Source of the DNA: Deltaproteobacteria bacterium
GTDB taxonomy: Bacteria; Myxococcota_A; UBA9160; JAJDAL01
Direction of reading: 5' to 3'
DNA: 64,000 nt
Assembly (NCBI GenBank): GCA_029261875.1
Contig: JAJDAL010000021.1
Coordinates: 1 to 64,000 of the forward strand
Made by a program: the position numbers and the translations under genes. Below the pieces are notes generated by a model. That model was not told the origin of the DNA and did not search any database. It saw only the letters and a list, made by a program, of their open reading frames with translations. Shown here in pieces: positions 15,031 to 23,466 of this stretch. The number at the start of each line of letters is the position of its first letter. Within the stretch, counting starts at the first letter, position 1.

Positions 15031-17022
15031 TCAGGCGGCAGCGGCGGACTCCGACACCACGTCGACGATCTCGCCCATGATGCGAGCGAGGTCGAAGTCT
15101 TTGGGTGTGTAGACGCGCCGTACGCCAGCCGCGCGCAGGGCCTCGGCGTCTTCCTCGGGAATGATGCCGCCGACCACGACGGGAATGCCGTCCAGTTTCT
15201 CGGAGCGCAGCAATTCCAGGACGTCTTTGACCAATACGCCGTGCGAGCCCGACAAGATCGAAAGGCCGATCACGTGCACACCTTCGTCGCGCGCGGAATG
15301 GACGATTTCTTCCGGGGTCAAGCGAATGCCTTCGTACACGACCTCCATCCCCACGTCGCGGGCCTTCACGGCGATTTGTTCGGCGCCGTTGCTGTGGCCG
15401 TCGAGTCCGGGTTTTCCGACGAGAATCTTGAGCGGGCGGCCGAGATCCTTCCGCAGGGCGTGAACCCGCTCGCGCACGGAGCGCGTCGTCTCGCTGCCGC
15501 CTTCGGCTTTGCCCGCCACGACACCGGTGGGGGCGCGGTATTCGCCGAACAAGCCGCGCAGGGTCTCGGCCCATTCTCCCGTGGTGACACCCGATTGCGC
15601 CGCGCGAATCGAAGGCGGCATGATGTTGCCCCCCGAGGCCACCACGTCCTTTAGGTTGCGGAGCGCGGCTTCGACTTCCGCGCCGTTGCGCTTGGCGCGG
15701 AACGCTTCCAAGCGTTCGATCTGTTCGCGTTCCGCCGAAGCGTCGACCTTCAGGATGGATTGCGCGCCGCCGTCCGCGAGCAGCGACGGCTCGCTCTCGG
15801 TGTAGAGGTTGACGCCGACCACCGGGAGCTCGCCGGATTCGATCGCGAGTACGCGCTGGGTATGGGATTCCACCAGTCGCTGTTTCATGTAGGCGTTTTC
15901 GACCGCGGCGACGGCGCCCCCCATGGAGAGCACTTTTTCGAGCTCCGCGCGCGAACCCTCGATCAATTCGTTCACCTTCGACTCGATGGCGGTCGATCCG
16001 TCGAAGATGTCGGGGAATTCGAGCAGGTCGGTCTCGTAGGCGAGAATCTGCTGGATGCGCAGGGACCACTGCTGATCCCAGGGACGCGGCAGACCCAGGG
16101 CTTCGTTCCATGCCGGCAGCTGCAGGGCGCGGCAGCGCGCCTTCTTCGAAAGCGTCACACCCAGGGATTCGAGCACGATGCGGATCACGTTGTTTTCGGG
16201 TTGGGCTTCGGTCAAGCCCAGGCTGTTGACCTGAACCCCGTAGCGGAAGCGGCGCAGTTTCTCTTCCTCGACGCCGTAGCGCTGGGAGGTGATCTCATCC
16301 CAGAGTTCCGCCATCGCGCGCACTTTGCAGATTTCTTCCACGAAGCGGATTCCGGCGTTCAAGAAAAACGAAATGCGCCCGACGATGCGCGGGATCTGCT
16401 CGGCCGCGATATCGGACCGTTCGCGCACCGCGTCGAGGACAGCGATCGCCGTGGCCATCGAATAGGCGATCTCTTGCTGGGGCGTGGCACCCGCTTCTTG
16501 CAGGTGGTAGGAGCAAACGTTGGTGGGGTTCCATTTGGGAATCTCGTCCACCGAATACGCGACCATGTCGCTGATGAGCCGCATGGAGGGGGCCGGCGGG
16601 AACACGTAGGTGCCGCGCGACAGGTATTCCTTGATCAGATCGTTCTGGGTCGTGCCCTGGAGCTGCTTGGCGTCGACACCCTGGCGTTCACCGACCGCCA
16701 CGTAGAGCGACAGCAACCAGGCCGCCGTGGCGTTGATGGTCATCGAGGTGTTCATGCGGTCGAGGGGGATGTTCTCGAACAAGGTCTGCATGTCGTCGAT
16801 GTGGCCGATGGGAACGCCGACCTTTCCCACCTCACCGCGGGCCAGGGGGTGGTCCGAGTCGTATCCCGTCTGGGTCGGGAGATCGAAGGCCACCGACAAC
16901 CCGGTTTGGCCCTTCCCCAGGTTGGAGCGATACAGCGCGTTGCTCGCCTGGGCGGAGGAGTGACCGGAGTAGGTTCGGAAAACCCAGGGGCGGTCGCGTT
17001 TCGGATCCGAGGGGGTCGACAT
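15031..17022 (-). CDS. ecm: Ethylmalonyl-CoA mutase-type B12-dependent mutase (MeaA-like)
   Basis: A 663-residue single-chain acyl-CoA mutase. The N-terminus RPWVFRTYSGHSSAQASN and the DLPTQTGYDSDHPLARGEVG block match MeaA/ethylmalonyl-CoA mutase rather than methylmalonyl-CoA mutase, which reads differently there. The TIM-barrel part covers about 1-500. The cobalamin domain carries LDGHSNGAEQ near 537 (DxHxxG) and the GGIIPEED block near 625. The enzyme converts (2R)-ethylmalonyl-CoA to methylsuccinyl-CoA in the ethylmalonyl-CoA pathway; specificity is assigned by resemblance only. ATG start; meaB follows. The neighbouring adenosyltransferase and malyl-CoA-lyase-type gene support a pathway cluster. 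Confidence 0.87.
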   Translation of the reverse strand: MSTPSDPKRDRPWVFRTYSGHSSAQASNALYRSNLGKGQTGLSVAFDLPTQTGYDSDHPLARGEVGKVGVPIGHIDDMQTLFENIPLDRMNTSMTINATAAWLLSLYVAVGERQGVDAKQLQGTTQNDLIKEYLSRGTYVFPPAPSMRLISDMVAYSVDEIPKWNPTNVCSYHLQEAGATPQQEIAYSMATAIAVLDAVRERSDIAAEQIPRIVGRISFFLNAGIRFVEEICKVRAMAELWDEITSQRYGVEEEKLRRFRYGVQVNSLGLTEAQPENNVIRIVLESLGVTLSKKARCRALQLPAWNEALGLPRPWDQQWSLRIQQILAYETDLLEFPDIFDGSTAIESKVNELIEGSRAELEKVLSMGGAVAAVENAYMKQRLVESHTQRVLAIESGELPVVGVNLYTESEPSLLADGGAQSILKVDASAEREQIERLEAFRAKRNGAEVEAALRNLKDVVASGGNIMPPSIRAAQSGVTTGEWAETLRGLFGEYRAPTGVVAGKAEGGSETTRSVRERVHALRKDLGRPLKILVGKPGLDGHSNGAEQIAVKARDVGMEVVYEGIRLTPEEIVHSARDEGVHVIGLSILSGSHGVLVKDVLELLRSEKLDGIPVVVGGIIPEEDAEALRAAGVRRVYTPKDFDLARIMGEIVDVVSESAAAA

Positions 17023-17139
17023 GGGCTTGGCCTCTGACGCAAGTGCCTGAAAAAGCTAGCGAAAGCGGCATCTCGCAGCAACGAGGCGACTCCTCGTGCC
17101 CGCTTATGCGCCTCCGGGCTCTAACGCTACCATCGGCCC

Positions 17140-18105
17140 ATGACGGCCACCCCTTTCACGGGTTCTGAAAAAGAATCCTTCCCGGACGATCTCGAGGCGG
17201 CAATTCGCCAGCTCAAGGAAGACCGCAACGCGATCCTCCTGGCCCACTACTACCAAGAAGATGAGATCCAGGACCTGGCCGACGTGGTGGGCGACTCCCT
17301 CGCCCTGGCGGCGGCGGCCCAAAAGGTAGACCGCGACGTCATCGTCTTCTGCGGCGTCCACTTCATGGCCGAGACGGCGAAGATCTTGAACCCGGATCGC
17401 AAGGTGGTAATTCCGGATCTCGAAGCGGGTTGCTCCCTGGCGGACGGTTGTCCGGCTCCGGAGTTCAAAGAATTCATCGCCGATCACCCGGGTGCGGCCG
17501 TGGTGTCCTACATCAATTGCTCCGCCGAAGTGAAGGCGCTTTCGGATTTGATCTGCACTTCCGCCAACGCGGCCAAGATGGTTCGACACTTCGGTGACCA
17601 GCCGCTGATCTTTGCGCCGGATCGACATCTGGGGCGCTGGGTGGCGAAGGAAGCCAATCGACCGGACCTGATCCTGTGGCCGGGCAGCTGCATCGTCCAC
17701 GAACAGTTCAGCGCCAAGGGACTCGCGCAGTTGAAGGTGCGCCACCCGGATGCGGAAGTGCTCGCCCATCCGGAGTGCGAGGAAGCGGTGCTCGACCAGG
17801 CGGACCTCATTGCATCCACAACGGGCATCATCAATCGCTCGGTGGAGTCACCCGCCAAGACGCTCATCATCGCCACCGAAGACGGCGTCTTCCACCAGAT
17901 CGAGAAGCAGGTGCCCGACAAAGTGTTGATCCAGGCCCCGGGCATGGACGAGAGCTGCGCGTGCAACCGCTGTCCCTACATGCGCCTCAATACGCTCGAG
18001 AAGCTCTACCTGTGCCTGCGCGACCTGAAGCCCGAAGTCACGGTTCCCGAGGAGATCCGCCGCAAGGCCGTGATCCCCATCGAGCGCATGCTCGAGCTTT
18101 CCTGA
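17140..18105 (+). CDS. nadA: Quinolinate synthase
   Basis: A 321-residue NadA, which condenses iminoaspartate with dihydroxyacetone phosphate to quinolinate in NAD synthesis, using a 4Fe-4S cluster. AILLAHYYQ near 32 is the family start block. The three cluster Cys sit in [19 protein letters not shown] and the CACNRC region near 272. HPECEEAVL is also conserved. Length is typical of the short type. The ATG has no clear ribosome-binding site. It stands alone between the divergent mutase gene and the convergent YkgJ gene, so it is an ordinary housekeeping gene; nadB and nadC are not in this window. Confidence 0.95.
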   Translation: MTATPFTGSEKESFPDDLEAAIRQLKEDRNAILLAHYYQEDEIQDLADVVGDSLALAAAAQKVDRDVIVFCGVHFMAETAKILNPDRKVVIPDLEAGCSLADGCPAPEFKEFIADHPGAAVVSYINCSAEVKALSDLICTSANAAKMVRHFGDQPLIFAPDRHLGRWVAKEANRPDLILWPGSCIVHEQFSAKGLAQLKVRHPDAEVLAHPECEEAVLDQADLIASTTGIINRSVESPAKTLIIATEDGVFHQIEKQVPDKVLIQAPGMDESCACNRCPYMRLNTLEKLYLCLRDLKPEVTVPEEIRRKAVIPIERMLELS

Positions 18106-18142
18106 ATCGGTTCGCGCGCACGCGCGAACTCCCCACGCGGGC

Positions 18143-18499
18143 TCAATCGAGATCAATGCCTTCGCAGTCGCGCGCAGTGGCGGCCCAGGCTTCGCGGTTC
18201 GCGAGGTTCTGCGGCCAGAAGGGAAAGCTGCGGCACTGCTTCGGACGGGCTTCGTAGACGCGACACTTCTGGTCGAGCAGGAAAACGCATTCTCCGGTGG
18301 CGGCGTTTTCGAGTAGCGCGTAGCGCGATCCGACGCGCCGCAGGTATTTGCGACCGAACGCTTCGACACTCGTCTGTAAATGCTGCGCGAGGTTTTGGAT
18401 CTCGCTTTCGTCGAGCCAGACGTAGCCGCGCTTTCCCGTGCAACAGCGCCCGCATTGGGTGCACGCGAAGTGCAGGTCCGCGGGGTCGAGCGGAGGAAT
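18143..18499 (-). CDS. YkgJ-family CxxCxxCC cluster protein, non-canonical start
   Basis: About 118 residues with the PF03692-type Cys cluster. CTQCGRCC is near the N-terminus, CVFLLDQKCRVYEARP near 75 and QCRSFPFW near 90, all in order and spacing typical of YkgJ proteins, which are thought to bind zinc or an Fe-S cluster. The frame is intact to a TGA at 18143 but has no ATG, GTG or TTG before the cluster. An in-frame stop lies within the end of the mcl-like gene. The best starts are an ATT at 18499 behind GAGGACTAGGA, or a CTG just before HFACTQC. Translation is probably coupled to the upstream gene, whose stop lies five bases before. Function is unknown. Confidence 0.75.
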   Translation of the reverse strand: MPPLDPADLHFACTQCGRCCTGKRGYVWLDESEIQNLAQHLQTSVEAFGRKYLRRVGSRYALLENAATGECVFLLDQKCRVYEARPKQCRSFPFWPQNLANREAWAATARDCEGIDLD

Positions 18500-18503
18500 C
18501 GTC

Positions 18504-19559
18504 CTAGTCCTCGAAGCCGTATTGCGCCTTCAGGTCGGGCTCGTTTTCCGAGAGCATCTTGGCCAGGGCGACCATCACGCGGCACTGCTTCACGGTGGCG
18601 TCGTCCTGCATCTTGCCGTCGATCATGACCGTGCCGGTTCCGTCGCCCATTTCTTCGAGGACGCGAACCGCGAACTTCACTTCGTCGACGGGCGGCGAGA
18701 ACACGCGCCGGGCGATATCGATCTGTCCCGGGTGCAGGGACCAGGCGCCCACGCAGCCCATGAGGAACGCGTTGCGGAATTGGTCTTCGCAGGCCTGGCT
18801 GTCGGCGATGTCGCCGAAGGGACCGTAGAAGGGAAGGGCGCCCGTGGCCGCGCAGGCGTCGACCATGCGCGCCATGGTGTAGTGCCATAGATCCTGTTGC
18901 GCGGTGGCGCGCGCGGCGTCGGGATTGTTGGGATCCGGATCCGTGCGCACGAGGTAGCCCGGGTGTCCGCCGCCGACGCGCGTGGTCTTCATGCGTCGAG
19001 AGGCGGCGAGATCCGCCGGCCCCAGGCTCATGCCCTGCATGCGGGGGCTCGCGGTAGCGATTTCTTCGACGTTGGCGACGCCCAGGGCGGTCTCGAGAAT
19101 GGCGTGTACCTGCAGGGGCTGCTTGATACCGGCGCGCGCTTCGAGCTGCGCGAGCAATTGATCGACGTAATGGATGTCCCAGGGTCCTTCGACTTTGGGG
19201 ATCATGATGACGTCGAGCTTGTCGCCGATTTCCGCTACGAGCTGGATCAAGTCGTCGAGCACCCAGGGGCTGTCGAGGCTGTTCACGCGAGTCCAGAACT
19301 GGGTGTTTCCGAATTCCGTTTCGCGACCGATCTTGATCAGGCCTTCGCGCGCGGCGACTTTGTTCTTGGCCTCGATGGCGTCTTCCAGGTTGCCGAGCAG
19401 GATGTCGACCTTCTTGACGATGTCGGGAACCTTGACCGCCATGCGGGGATTGCTGGGGTCGAAGAAGTGGATCATCCGCGAGGGGCGGACGGGGATGTCG
19501 GCGTCCGGGGTCGGGGCGCCGACGGCCAGGGGCTTGCGGAAATCTCGGGGGCTACGCAT
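18504..19559 (-). CDS. mcl: Malyl-CoA / beta-methylmalyl-CoA lyase-type enzyme (HpcH/HpaI-citE fold)
   Basis: A 351-residue CitE/HpcH-like lyase. The N-terminus has [15 protein letters not shown], then [11 protein letters not shown] near 52 with the metal-binding acidic residues. IPKVEG near 125, [17 protein letters not shown] near 155 and [11 protein letters not shown] near 180 are hallmarks of malyl-CoA lyases. Family members split malyl-CoA to glyoxylate and acetyl-CoA, or methylmalyl-CoA to glyoxylate and propionyl-CoA. It follows the CoA-ligase pair and the small ferredoxin on one transcript, like mclA behind mtkAB in serine-cycle methylotrophs. Substrate range cannot be fixed from sequence. 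Confidence 0.85.
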   Translation of the reverse strand: MRSPRDFRKPLAVGAPTPDADIPVRPSRMIHFFDPSNPRMAVKVPDIVKKVDILLGNLEDAIEAKNKVAAREGLIKIGRETEFGNTQFWTRVNSLDSPWVLDDLIQLVAEIGDKLDVIMIPKVEGPWDIHYVDQLLAQLEARAGIKQPLQVHAILETALGVANVEEIATASPRMQGMSLGPADLAASRRMKTTRVGGGHPGYLVRTDPDPNNPDAARATAQQDLWHYTMARMVDACAATGALPFYGPFGDIADSQACEDQFRNAFLMGCVGAWSLHPGQIDIARRVFSPPVDEVKFAVRVLEEMGDGTGTVMIDGKMQDDATVKQCRVMVALAKMLSENEPDLKAQYGFED

Positions 19560-19562
19560 GGC

Positions 19563-19790
19563 TTACTCCGTTTCGTAGAGCTTCTTGACTTGAACGCTGC
19601 CGCTGGGCGCGGCCTCGATGCACAAATCGCATAGAACGCACTCGTCCAGGTTCTCTTCGGCGATTTTCAGCGTTCCGTTACCGTTGACGGCGAAAATTGC
19701 GACCGGGCACACTTCCGTGAGCTTGGCCGCCAGGTCCTTGTCTTTCGCGACTTCGGGCGCGACGACGACGTCGATGAACATGCCGGCCAT
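19563..19790 (-). CDS. Small one-cluster ferredoxin-like protein
   Basis: A 75-residue protein with a degenerate 2[4Fe-4S] ferredoxin fold. The second motif is CVLCDLCIEAAPSG, with three Cys at 51, 54 and 57; the fourth Cys of that motif is Ala. The first motif is reduced to EVCPVAIF, Cys 28. In two-cluster ferredoxins the Cys before Pro of motif one ligates the cluster held by motif two, so one complete 4Fe-4S site remains. The ATG overlaps the stop of the ligase alpha-subunit gene (TAATG), and the mcl-like gene starts three bases after its stop. Its partner is unknown; a ferredoxin in a CoA-ligase/lyase operon is unexpected. Confidence 0.85.
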   Translation of the reverse strand: MAGMFIDVVVAPEVAKDKDLAAKLTEVCPVAIFAVNGNGTLKIAEENLDECVLCDLCIEAAPSGSVQVKKLYETE

Positions 19791-20695
19791 TAGGCTGCCT
19801 CCGCCAGGCGCTCTTTGATGAGCGCGGGAATGTCTTCGATGCGTTCTGCGACGGCGATGCCGGCTTCGCGCATGCGTTCGATTTTTTCGGCGGTGGTGTC
19901 GGCCTTGCCTTCGACGATGGTGCCCGCGTGGCCGAAGCGCATGCCCGGCATCTCGTCCATGAAGCGTCCGGCCATGAAGGCCACGACCGGGAGGCGCGAG
20001 TTGTTCTCGCGCACCCATTCCGCCAACTCGGCTTCCATGCGTCCGCCGGGTTCGCTGTAGATCGCGATGGCCTTGGTCTCCGGGTCCGCCTCGAAGAGCG
20101 GCATGATCTCCGCATACGAAGAACCGATGATCGCGTCGCCGCCGATCGATACGGCGGTGGATTGCCCCAGGCCTGCGGCCGTCAGGGTGTTGGCGATCTC
20201 CGTCGTCATGCCGCCCGAGCGCGACATGATGCCGACCGGGCCGCTCGAATAGGCCTTGCGGGTGTCGTCCGCGGGGCCCCCGACGCCGCCCATCTTGCAT
20301 TGGCCGGGTGTGATGATGCCGAGGCAATTGGGGCCGATGATGCGCGCGCCGCGCAGATTCGCGAGCTCGACCATCTGCGCGACCTCTTGGCGCGGAATGC
20401 GTTCGGTGACGATCACGATGGTCTCGATCCCGTTCTCGATGGCTTCGAAGACCGCATCGCGGGTGAACTTTGGCGGTACCGAGACCACGGCACCGTTCAC
20501 CTTCATGCGCTTCGTAATGTCGCGCACGCAGTCGAAGACCGGGACGCCGTAGATCTCGCGTCCGGCGCGGCCGGGCGTGACGCCGCCCACTACTTTGCTG
20601 CCGTAGTTCAAGCATTCGCGGGTCATGTTCACGGCTTCGCGGCCGGTGATGCCCTGAATGATGAAGGTCGTGTCTTTGTCGATCAGAATGGACAT
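19790..20695 (-). CDS. Succinate/malate-CoA ligase alpha subunit
   Basis: A 301-residue SucD-family protein. The CoA-binding Rossmann part starts FIIQGITGREAVNMTRECL. GRIGPNCLG-type sequence is present as IIGPNCLGIITPG near 125. The phosphohistidine lies in FGHAGTIVEG near 257. It pairs with the beta subunit encoded 11 bases upstream to form an acyl-CoA synthetase that uses a nucleoside triphosphate. Because malyl-CoA-lyase-type and mutase genes are adjacent, malate-CoA ligase (MtkB-like) is as likely as succinyl-CoA synthetase; no sucA, sucB or other TCA gene is nearby. Specificity is inference. Confidence 0.85.
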   Translation of the reverse strand: MSILIDKDTTFIIQGITGREAVNMTRECLNYGSKVVGGVTPGRAGREIYGVPVFDCVRDITKRMKVNGAVVSVPPKFTRDAVFEAIENGIETIVIVTERIPRQEVAQMVELANLRGARIIGPNCLGIITPGQCKMGGVGGPADDTRKAYSSGPVGIMSRSGGMTTEIANTLTAAGLGQSTAVSIGGDAIIGSSYAEIMPLFEADPETKAIAIYSEPGGRMEAELAEWVRENNSRLPVVAFMAGRFMDEMPGMRFGHAGTIVEGKADTTAEKIERMREAGIAVAERIEDIPALIKERLAEAA

Positions 20696-20706
20696 GGTTG
20701 ATCCCG

Positions 20707-21906
20707 TTAACTCATTTTGGCGACGGCTCGGCCCGCCGCTTCGTACATCGAGACGCTGCGATCGCAGAATTCCACGTTGTATTTCTTGAGAATCTTGAAG
20801 CCTTCGTCTTCCCAGGAACCGGGGATGCGGAAGATCGCGATGGTCTCCGCCGGGTCGCGACCCGACTCGATGCAACCCTTGATGACGGCGCGCGCCACGA
20901 TGTCGACGCGCGTGTTGGACACGACGTTCATCATCACGGCGATCTTTTCGACGCCGGGTTTCGAGAGAATGAGTTTGGTGAGTTCCTTGGCCTTCTTGAC
21001 CGACGGGTTGCCGCCGATTTCGCAGTAGTTGGCGGGTTTGCCGCCGTGCTTGCGGACCGCGTCGAACAGCGTGAGGGAGCCACCGCCGGCACCGATCACG
21101 AGTCCCAGGTTGCCATCGAAGCCCACCACGTTGCCCGCGACGCCGCGGTGATCCGAAGCGTCCACCTGCGCGCCCTTGATTTCGAAATCCGTGGGCGGGC
21201 GCGCCTGGCGGGTTTCTTCGGGTTGGATGCCCAGGTCGTCGAGCAGCGCTTTGTGCTTGTCGCGCGCTTCGGCCTCCATGTCGACATGCCCGTCGAGCAC
21301 GATGAACTTGCCGTTTTCGAGCTGGGCGAGGGGATTGATCTCCGCGAGCGTGAGGTCGTAATGGAGAAAGATCTCGACCAGGGTCGAGATGATGGGCGTG
21401 AGTCGGTTGAGTTCCGAGCCCGTGACCCCCACGGCGCCAATGGCTTCCTTCGCCACGCGCGGCGAGAAGGGCAGGATGGTCGAGATGTGGGTCTTCGAGA
21501 CATGCTCGGGATGGGTCTCCGCCACCTCTTCGATGTCGATGCCCCCCATGTCGCTGAAGATCAGCACCGGCAGCTTGCGGCGCCCATCCCACGTGATGCC
21601 GACGTAGTACTCCTTGGCGATGGGGCTCTTGGATTCCACCAGCACCGAGCGGGCGTTCTGGCCGTTCACCACGATCGGCATGATGGCGTCGAAGTGGGCC
21701 GCGGCTTCGTCCGGGGTATCGGCGAATTTTACGGCGCCGGCCTTCATGCGGCCGCCCGAGAGCACCTGGCTCTTCAGCACCACCGAGCCCCCGATGTCGG
21801 CGGCGGCCTGGCGCGCCTGATCGGCGGATTCCGCCACCGCGCGCTGCCCCAGCGGCAGACCGTGGCGGGCGAAAAGTTCCTTGGATTCGTACTCGTAAAA
21901 GCGCAT
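20707..21906 (-). CDS. Succinate/malate-CoA ligase beta subunit
   Basis: A 399-residue SucC-family ATP-grasp protein. It starts MRFYEYESKELFARHGLPLG, followed by VVLKSQVLSGGRMKAGAVK, the nucleotide-binding loop. LAEINPLA near 200 provides a metal ligand, and GGNPSVKKA near 310 lies in the ligase domain near the subunit interface. The N-terminal MRFYEYESK differs from the common MNLHEYQAK of TCA-cycle SucC. It heads the minus-strand operon of beta, alpha, ferredoxin, mcl-like and YkgJ genes. Its upstream region carries an inverted repeat at 21978-21991. Whether succinate or malate is the substrate cannot be decided here. Confidence 0.85.
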   Translation of the reverse strand: MRFYEYESKELFARHGLPLGQRAVAESADQARQAAADIGGSVVLKSQVLSGGRMKAGAVKFADTPDEAAAHFDAIMPIVVNGQNARSVLVESKSPIAKEYYVGITWDGRRKLPVLIFSDMGGIDIEEVAETHPEHVSKTHISTILPFSPRVAKEAIGAVGVTGSELNRLTPIISTLVEIFLHYDLTLAEINPLAQLENGKFIVLDGHVDMEAEARDKHKALLDDLGIQPEETRQARPPTDFEIKGAQVDASDHRGVAGNVVGFDGNLGLVIGAGGGSLTLFDAVRKHGGKPANYCEIGGNPSVKKAKELTKLILSKPGVEKIAVMMNVVSNTRVDIVARAVIKGCIESGRDPAETIAIFRIPGSWEDEGFKILKKYNVEFCDRSVSMYEAAGRAVAKMS

Positions 21907-21977
21907 AGCTGCGTGTTTCCGTCGGCGTTGAAGGGGTGACGGTGCGGCCTGGCGACGACTGTTCGCCGGCCCTTGTA

Positions 21978-21991
21978 ACCGCGCGAACGGT
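21978..21991. promoter_or_regulatory. Small inverted repeat, possible operator
   Basis: ACCG and CGGT arms flank a six-base centre in the 249-base gap between the ligase operon and the MDR gene. The arms are short, so this is only a candidate. The rest of the gap holds the promoter at 22045-22073 and no other feature I can support. Confidence 0.2.
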
Positions 21992-22044
21992 ATTGCGTTT
22001 TGGGGTCTGGGGCAACTCCGGGATGGGGCCTGGGGCGCGGCCTC

Positions 22045-22073
22045 TTGACGCATCATCAGATCGCCGGTTTAGT
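22045..22073 (+). promoter_or_regulatory. Sigma-70-type promoter of the MDR gene
   Basis: TTGACG at 22045 and TTTAGT at 22068 are separated by exactly 17 bases, the best -35/-10 pair seen in the window. The 5' leader would be about 75 bases long, ending in a TGGAG site before the ATG at 22156. Confidence 0.55.
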
Positions 22074-22155
22074 GCCGCAGCGGCAAGGGCTTCGCAGCCC
22101 GCGCCCGACGAACAACGATCGCCGCGACGCGACCCCATCCTTCCTGGAGCCCCAC

Positions 22156-23322
22156 ATGCCGAAGACCCAAGCCTATTTCATCAGCGCCGAGAACGTCGCC
22201 AAAGAGAACGCCCGCGTGGGCGGAGACGTGCACAAGGTCAACGTCGCGAACGTGATCGAATTGGGTGAGCTCGAGCTGCGCGATGTGGGCCCGAAAGACG
22301 TCTACATGCGCATCCTGGCGGCGTCCGGCGAACACAACATCGACCACGCCGCCATGGCGGATACGGTGAACATCGCCGAGGCGCGGGGCGGGAAGATGTA
22401 TCCCGGCAACTCCGCGGTGGGCGAAGTGCTGTCGGTGGGTTCCGAAGTGACGAAGTTCAAAGAGGGCGACGTCGTCATCACCCACTGCAACGGCGAGCCC
22501 GACGAGTACGGCTACCCGCTGCGCATCTGGGCCTACGACCAACCCGACTCCATCGGTTGGTATTCGAAGGAAGCCGTCGTGGAAGAGTGGCAACTCGTGA
22601 AGGCGCCCCTCGACTGCGGTCTGAACCTGTGGGAGATCGCCGCGCTGCCGTTGCGCGCGCCGACCGCCTACCACTTGTGGCGCCGCGGGCTCGGGATCTA
22701 TCGCATCAAGGTATCGCGCGAGCAGAAGGCGATTCTGAACGTGCTCGGCTTCGGTGGCGGTGTCTCGGAACTCTTCCTGCAACTCGCCAAGGCCGAAGGC
22801 CACAACGCTTTCTTCTGCTCCGGCAGCCCGGCGCGACGCGAAGCCCTCGAATCCCAGGGCATCGTGGGCATCGACCAGAAGCAGTTCAACCGCTTCGCCG
22901 ACAAGGGCGACGTGAAGGCCTTCTCGAAGGAAGTGAAGAAGCTCACCGGCGGCGAAGGCATGCACATCGTCTGCGACATGCTCCGCGGCCCGGTCTGGCC
23001 CGCCGGCTTCGCGGTCGCCGCGCGCCAGGGCGTCAACGTCTCCGCCGGCTGGCAGCTCTCCCAGGTCATCGATTACAACTCGACCATCGCCTCCGTGAAA
23101 CAACTGACCATCGACCACACCCACTACGAAACCCCCCCAGGCTGCGACGCCGCCACCGAACTCTACGGCCGCGTGTTTCGCCCCACAGTCCACAGCGAAA
23201 TCTACGCCTTCGAAGACCTCCCGCGTTCGTTCGAGGAAATGCACCAGAACACCCAGACGGGAATTCCCATCATTCGGGTTGCGAAGGACCTGCCTGAGAG
23301 CCTCAAGTCGAGAACCGACTAA
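22156..23322 (+). CDS. MDR-superfamily oxidoreductase, distantly like crotonyl-CoA carboxylase/reductase
   Basis: A 388-residue medium-chain dehydrogenase/reductase. The GroES-like part ends near EGDVVITHCNG (residue 105) and RIWAYDQPD, which resemble VVIHCN and RIWGYETPD of crotonyl-CoA carboxylase/reductase. The Rossmann part has NVLGFGGGVSELFLQLAK near 198, where GGG replaces the usual GxxGxxG. The structural zinc Cys set is absent. KKLTGGEGMHIVCDM and MHQNTQTG also align loosely with that enzyme, but it is shorter and divergent. With the ethylmalonyl-CoA-type genes nearby, a CoA-ester reductase is a fair guess and no more. ATG start behind TGGAG; promoter at 22045. Confidence 0.7.
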   Translation: MPKTQAYFISAENVAKENARVGGDVHKVNVANVIELGELELRDVGPKDVYMRILAASGEHNIDHAAMADTVNIAEARGGKMYPGNSAVGEVLSVGSEVTKFKEGDVVITHCNGEPDEYGYPLRIWAYDQPDSIGWYSKEAVVEEWQLVKAPLDCGLNLWEIAALPLRAPTAYHLWRRGLGIYRIKVSREQKAILNVLGFGGGVSELFLQLAKAEGHNAFFCSGSPARREALESQGIVGIDQKQFNRFADKGDVKAFSKEVKKLTGGEGMHIVCDMLRGPVWPAGFAVAARQGVNVSAGWQLSQVIDYNSTIASVKQLTIDHTHYETPPGCDAATELYGRVFRPTVHSEIYAFEDLPRSFEEMHQNTQTGIPIIRVAKDLPESLKSRTD

Positions 23323-23392
23323 GGCGCGACTCCCGAATGGCGGCGGTGGCTTTTCCACTCGTGAGAGTCGGAAGGTTTATCACTATCGCTTC

Positions 23393-23422
23393 TAGGGGAA
23401 TCTGCCGATGAATTAGGGGAAT
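23393..23422 (+). repeat. Two 9-bp direct repeats 21 bp apart upstream of glycan operon
   Basis: TAGGGGAAT occurs at 23393-23401 and again at 23414-23422. The start-to-start distance is 21 bases, two helical turns, which places both copies on one face of the DNA. They lie 45-74 bases before the first glycosyltransferase ATG. This layout suits a regulator that binds as a tandem dimer. No known factor is recognised. Confidence 0.45.
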
Positions 23423-23466
23423 ACCGAACGGCGATTGCGTCCGCGCGATTGTCAGGGGCCCCGTCG

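Noticed and set aside
15031..17022. Assignment of the B12 mutase as methylmalonyl-CoA mutase
   Set aside because: The N-terminal and substrate-barrel blocks fit the MeaA/ethylmalonyl-CoA type better, and the single-chain length with its own B12 domain agrees.
19790..20695. Plain assignment of the CoA-ligase pair as TCA-cycle sucCD
   Set aside because: The adjacent malyl-CoA-lyase-type gene and the unusual beta-subunit N-terminus make a malate-CoA ligase equally likely, so no firm symbol was given.
23323..23392. CGACTC and GAGTCG inverted copies after the MDR gene as a terminator
   Set aside because: The arms are six bases and more than 30 bases apart, with no T-run, so a stable terminator hairpin is unlikely.
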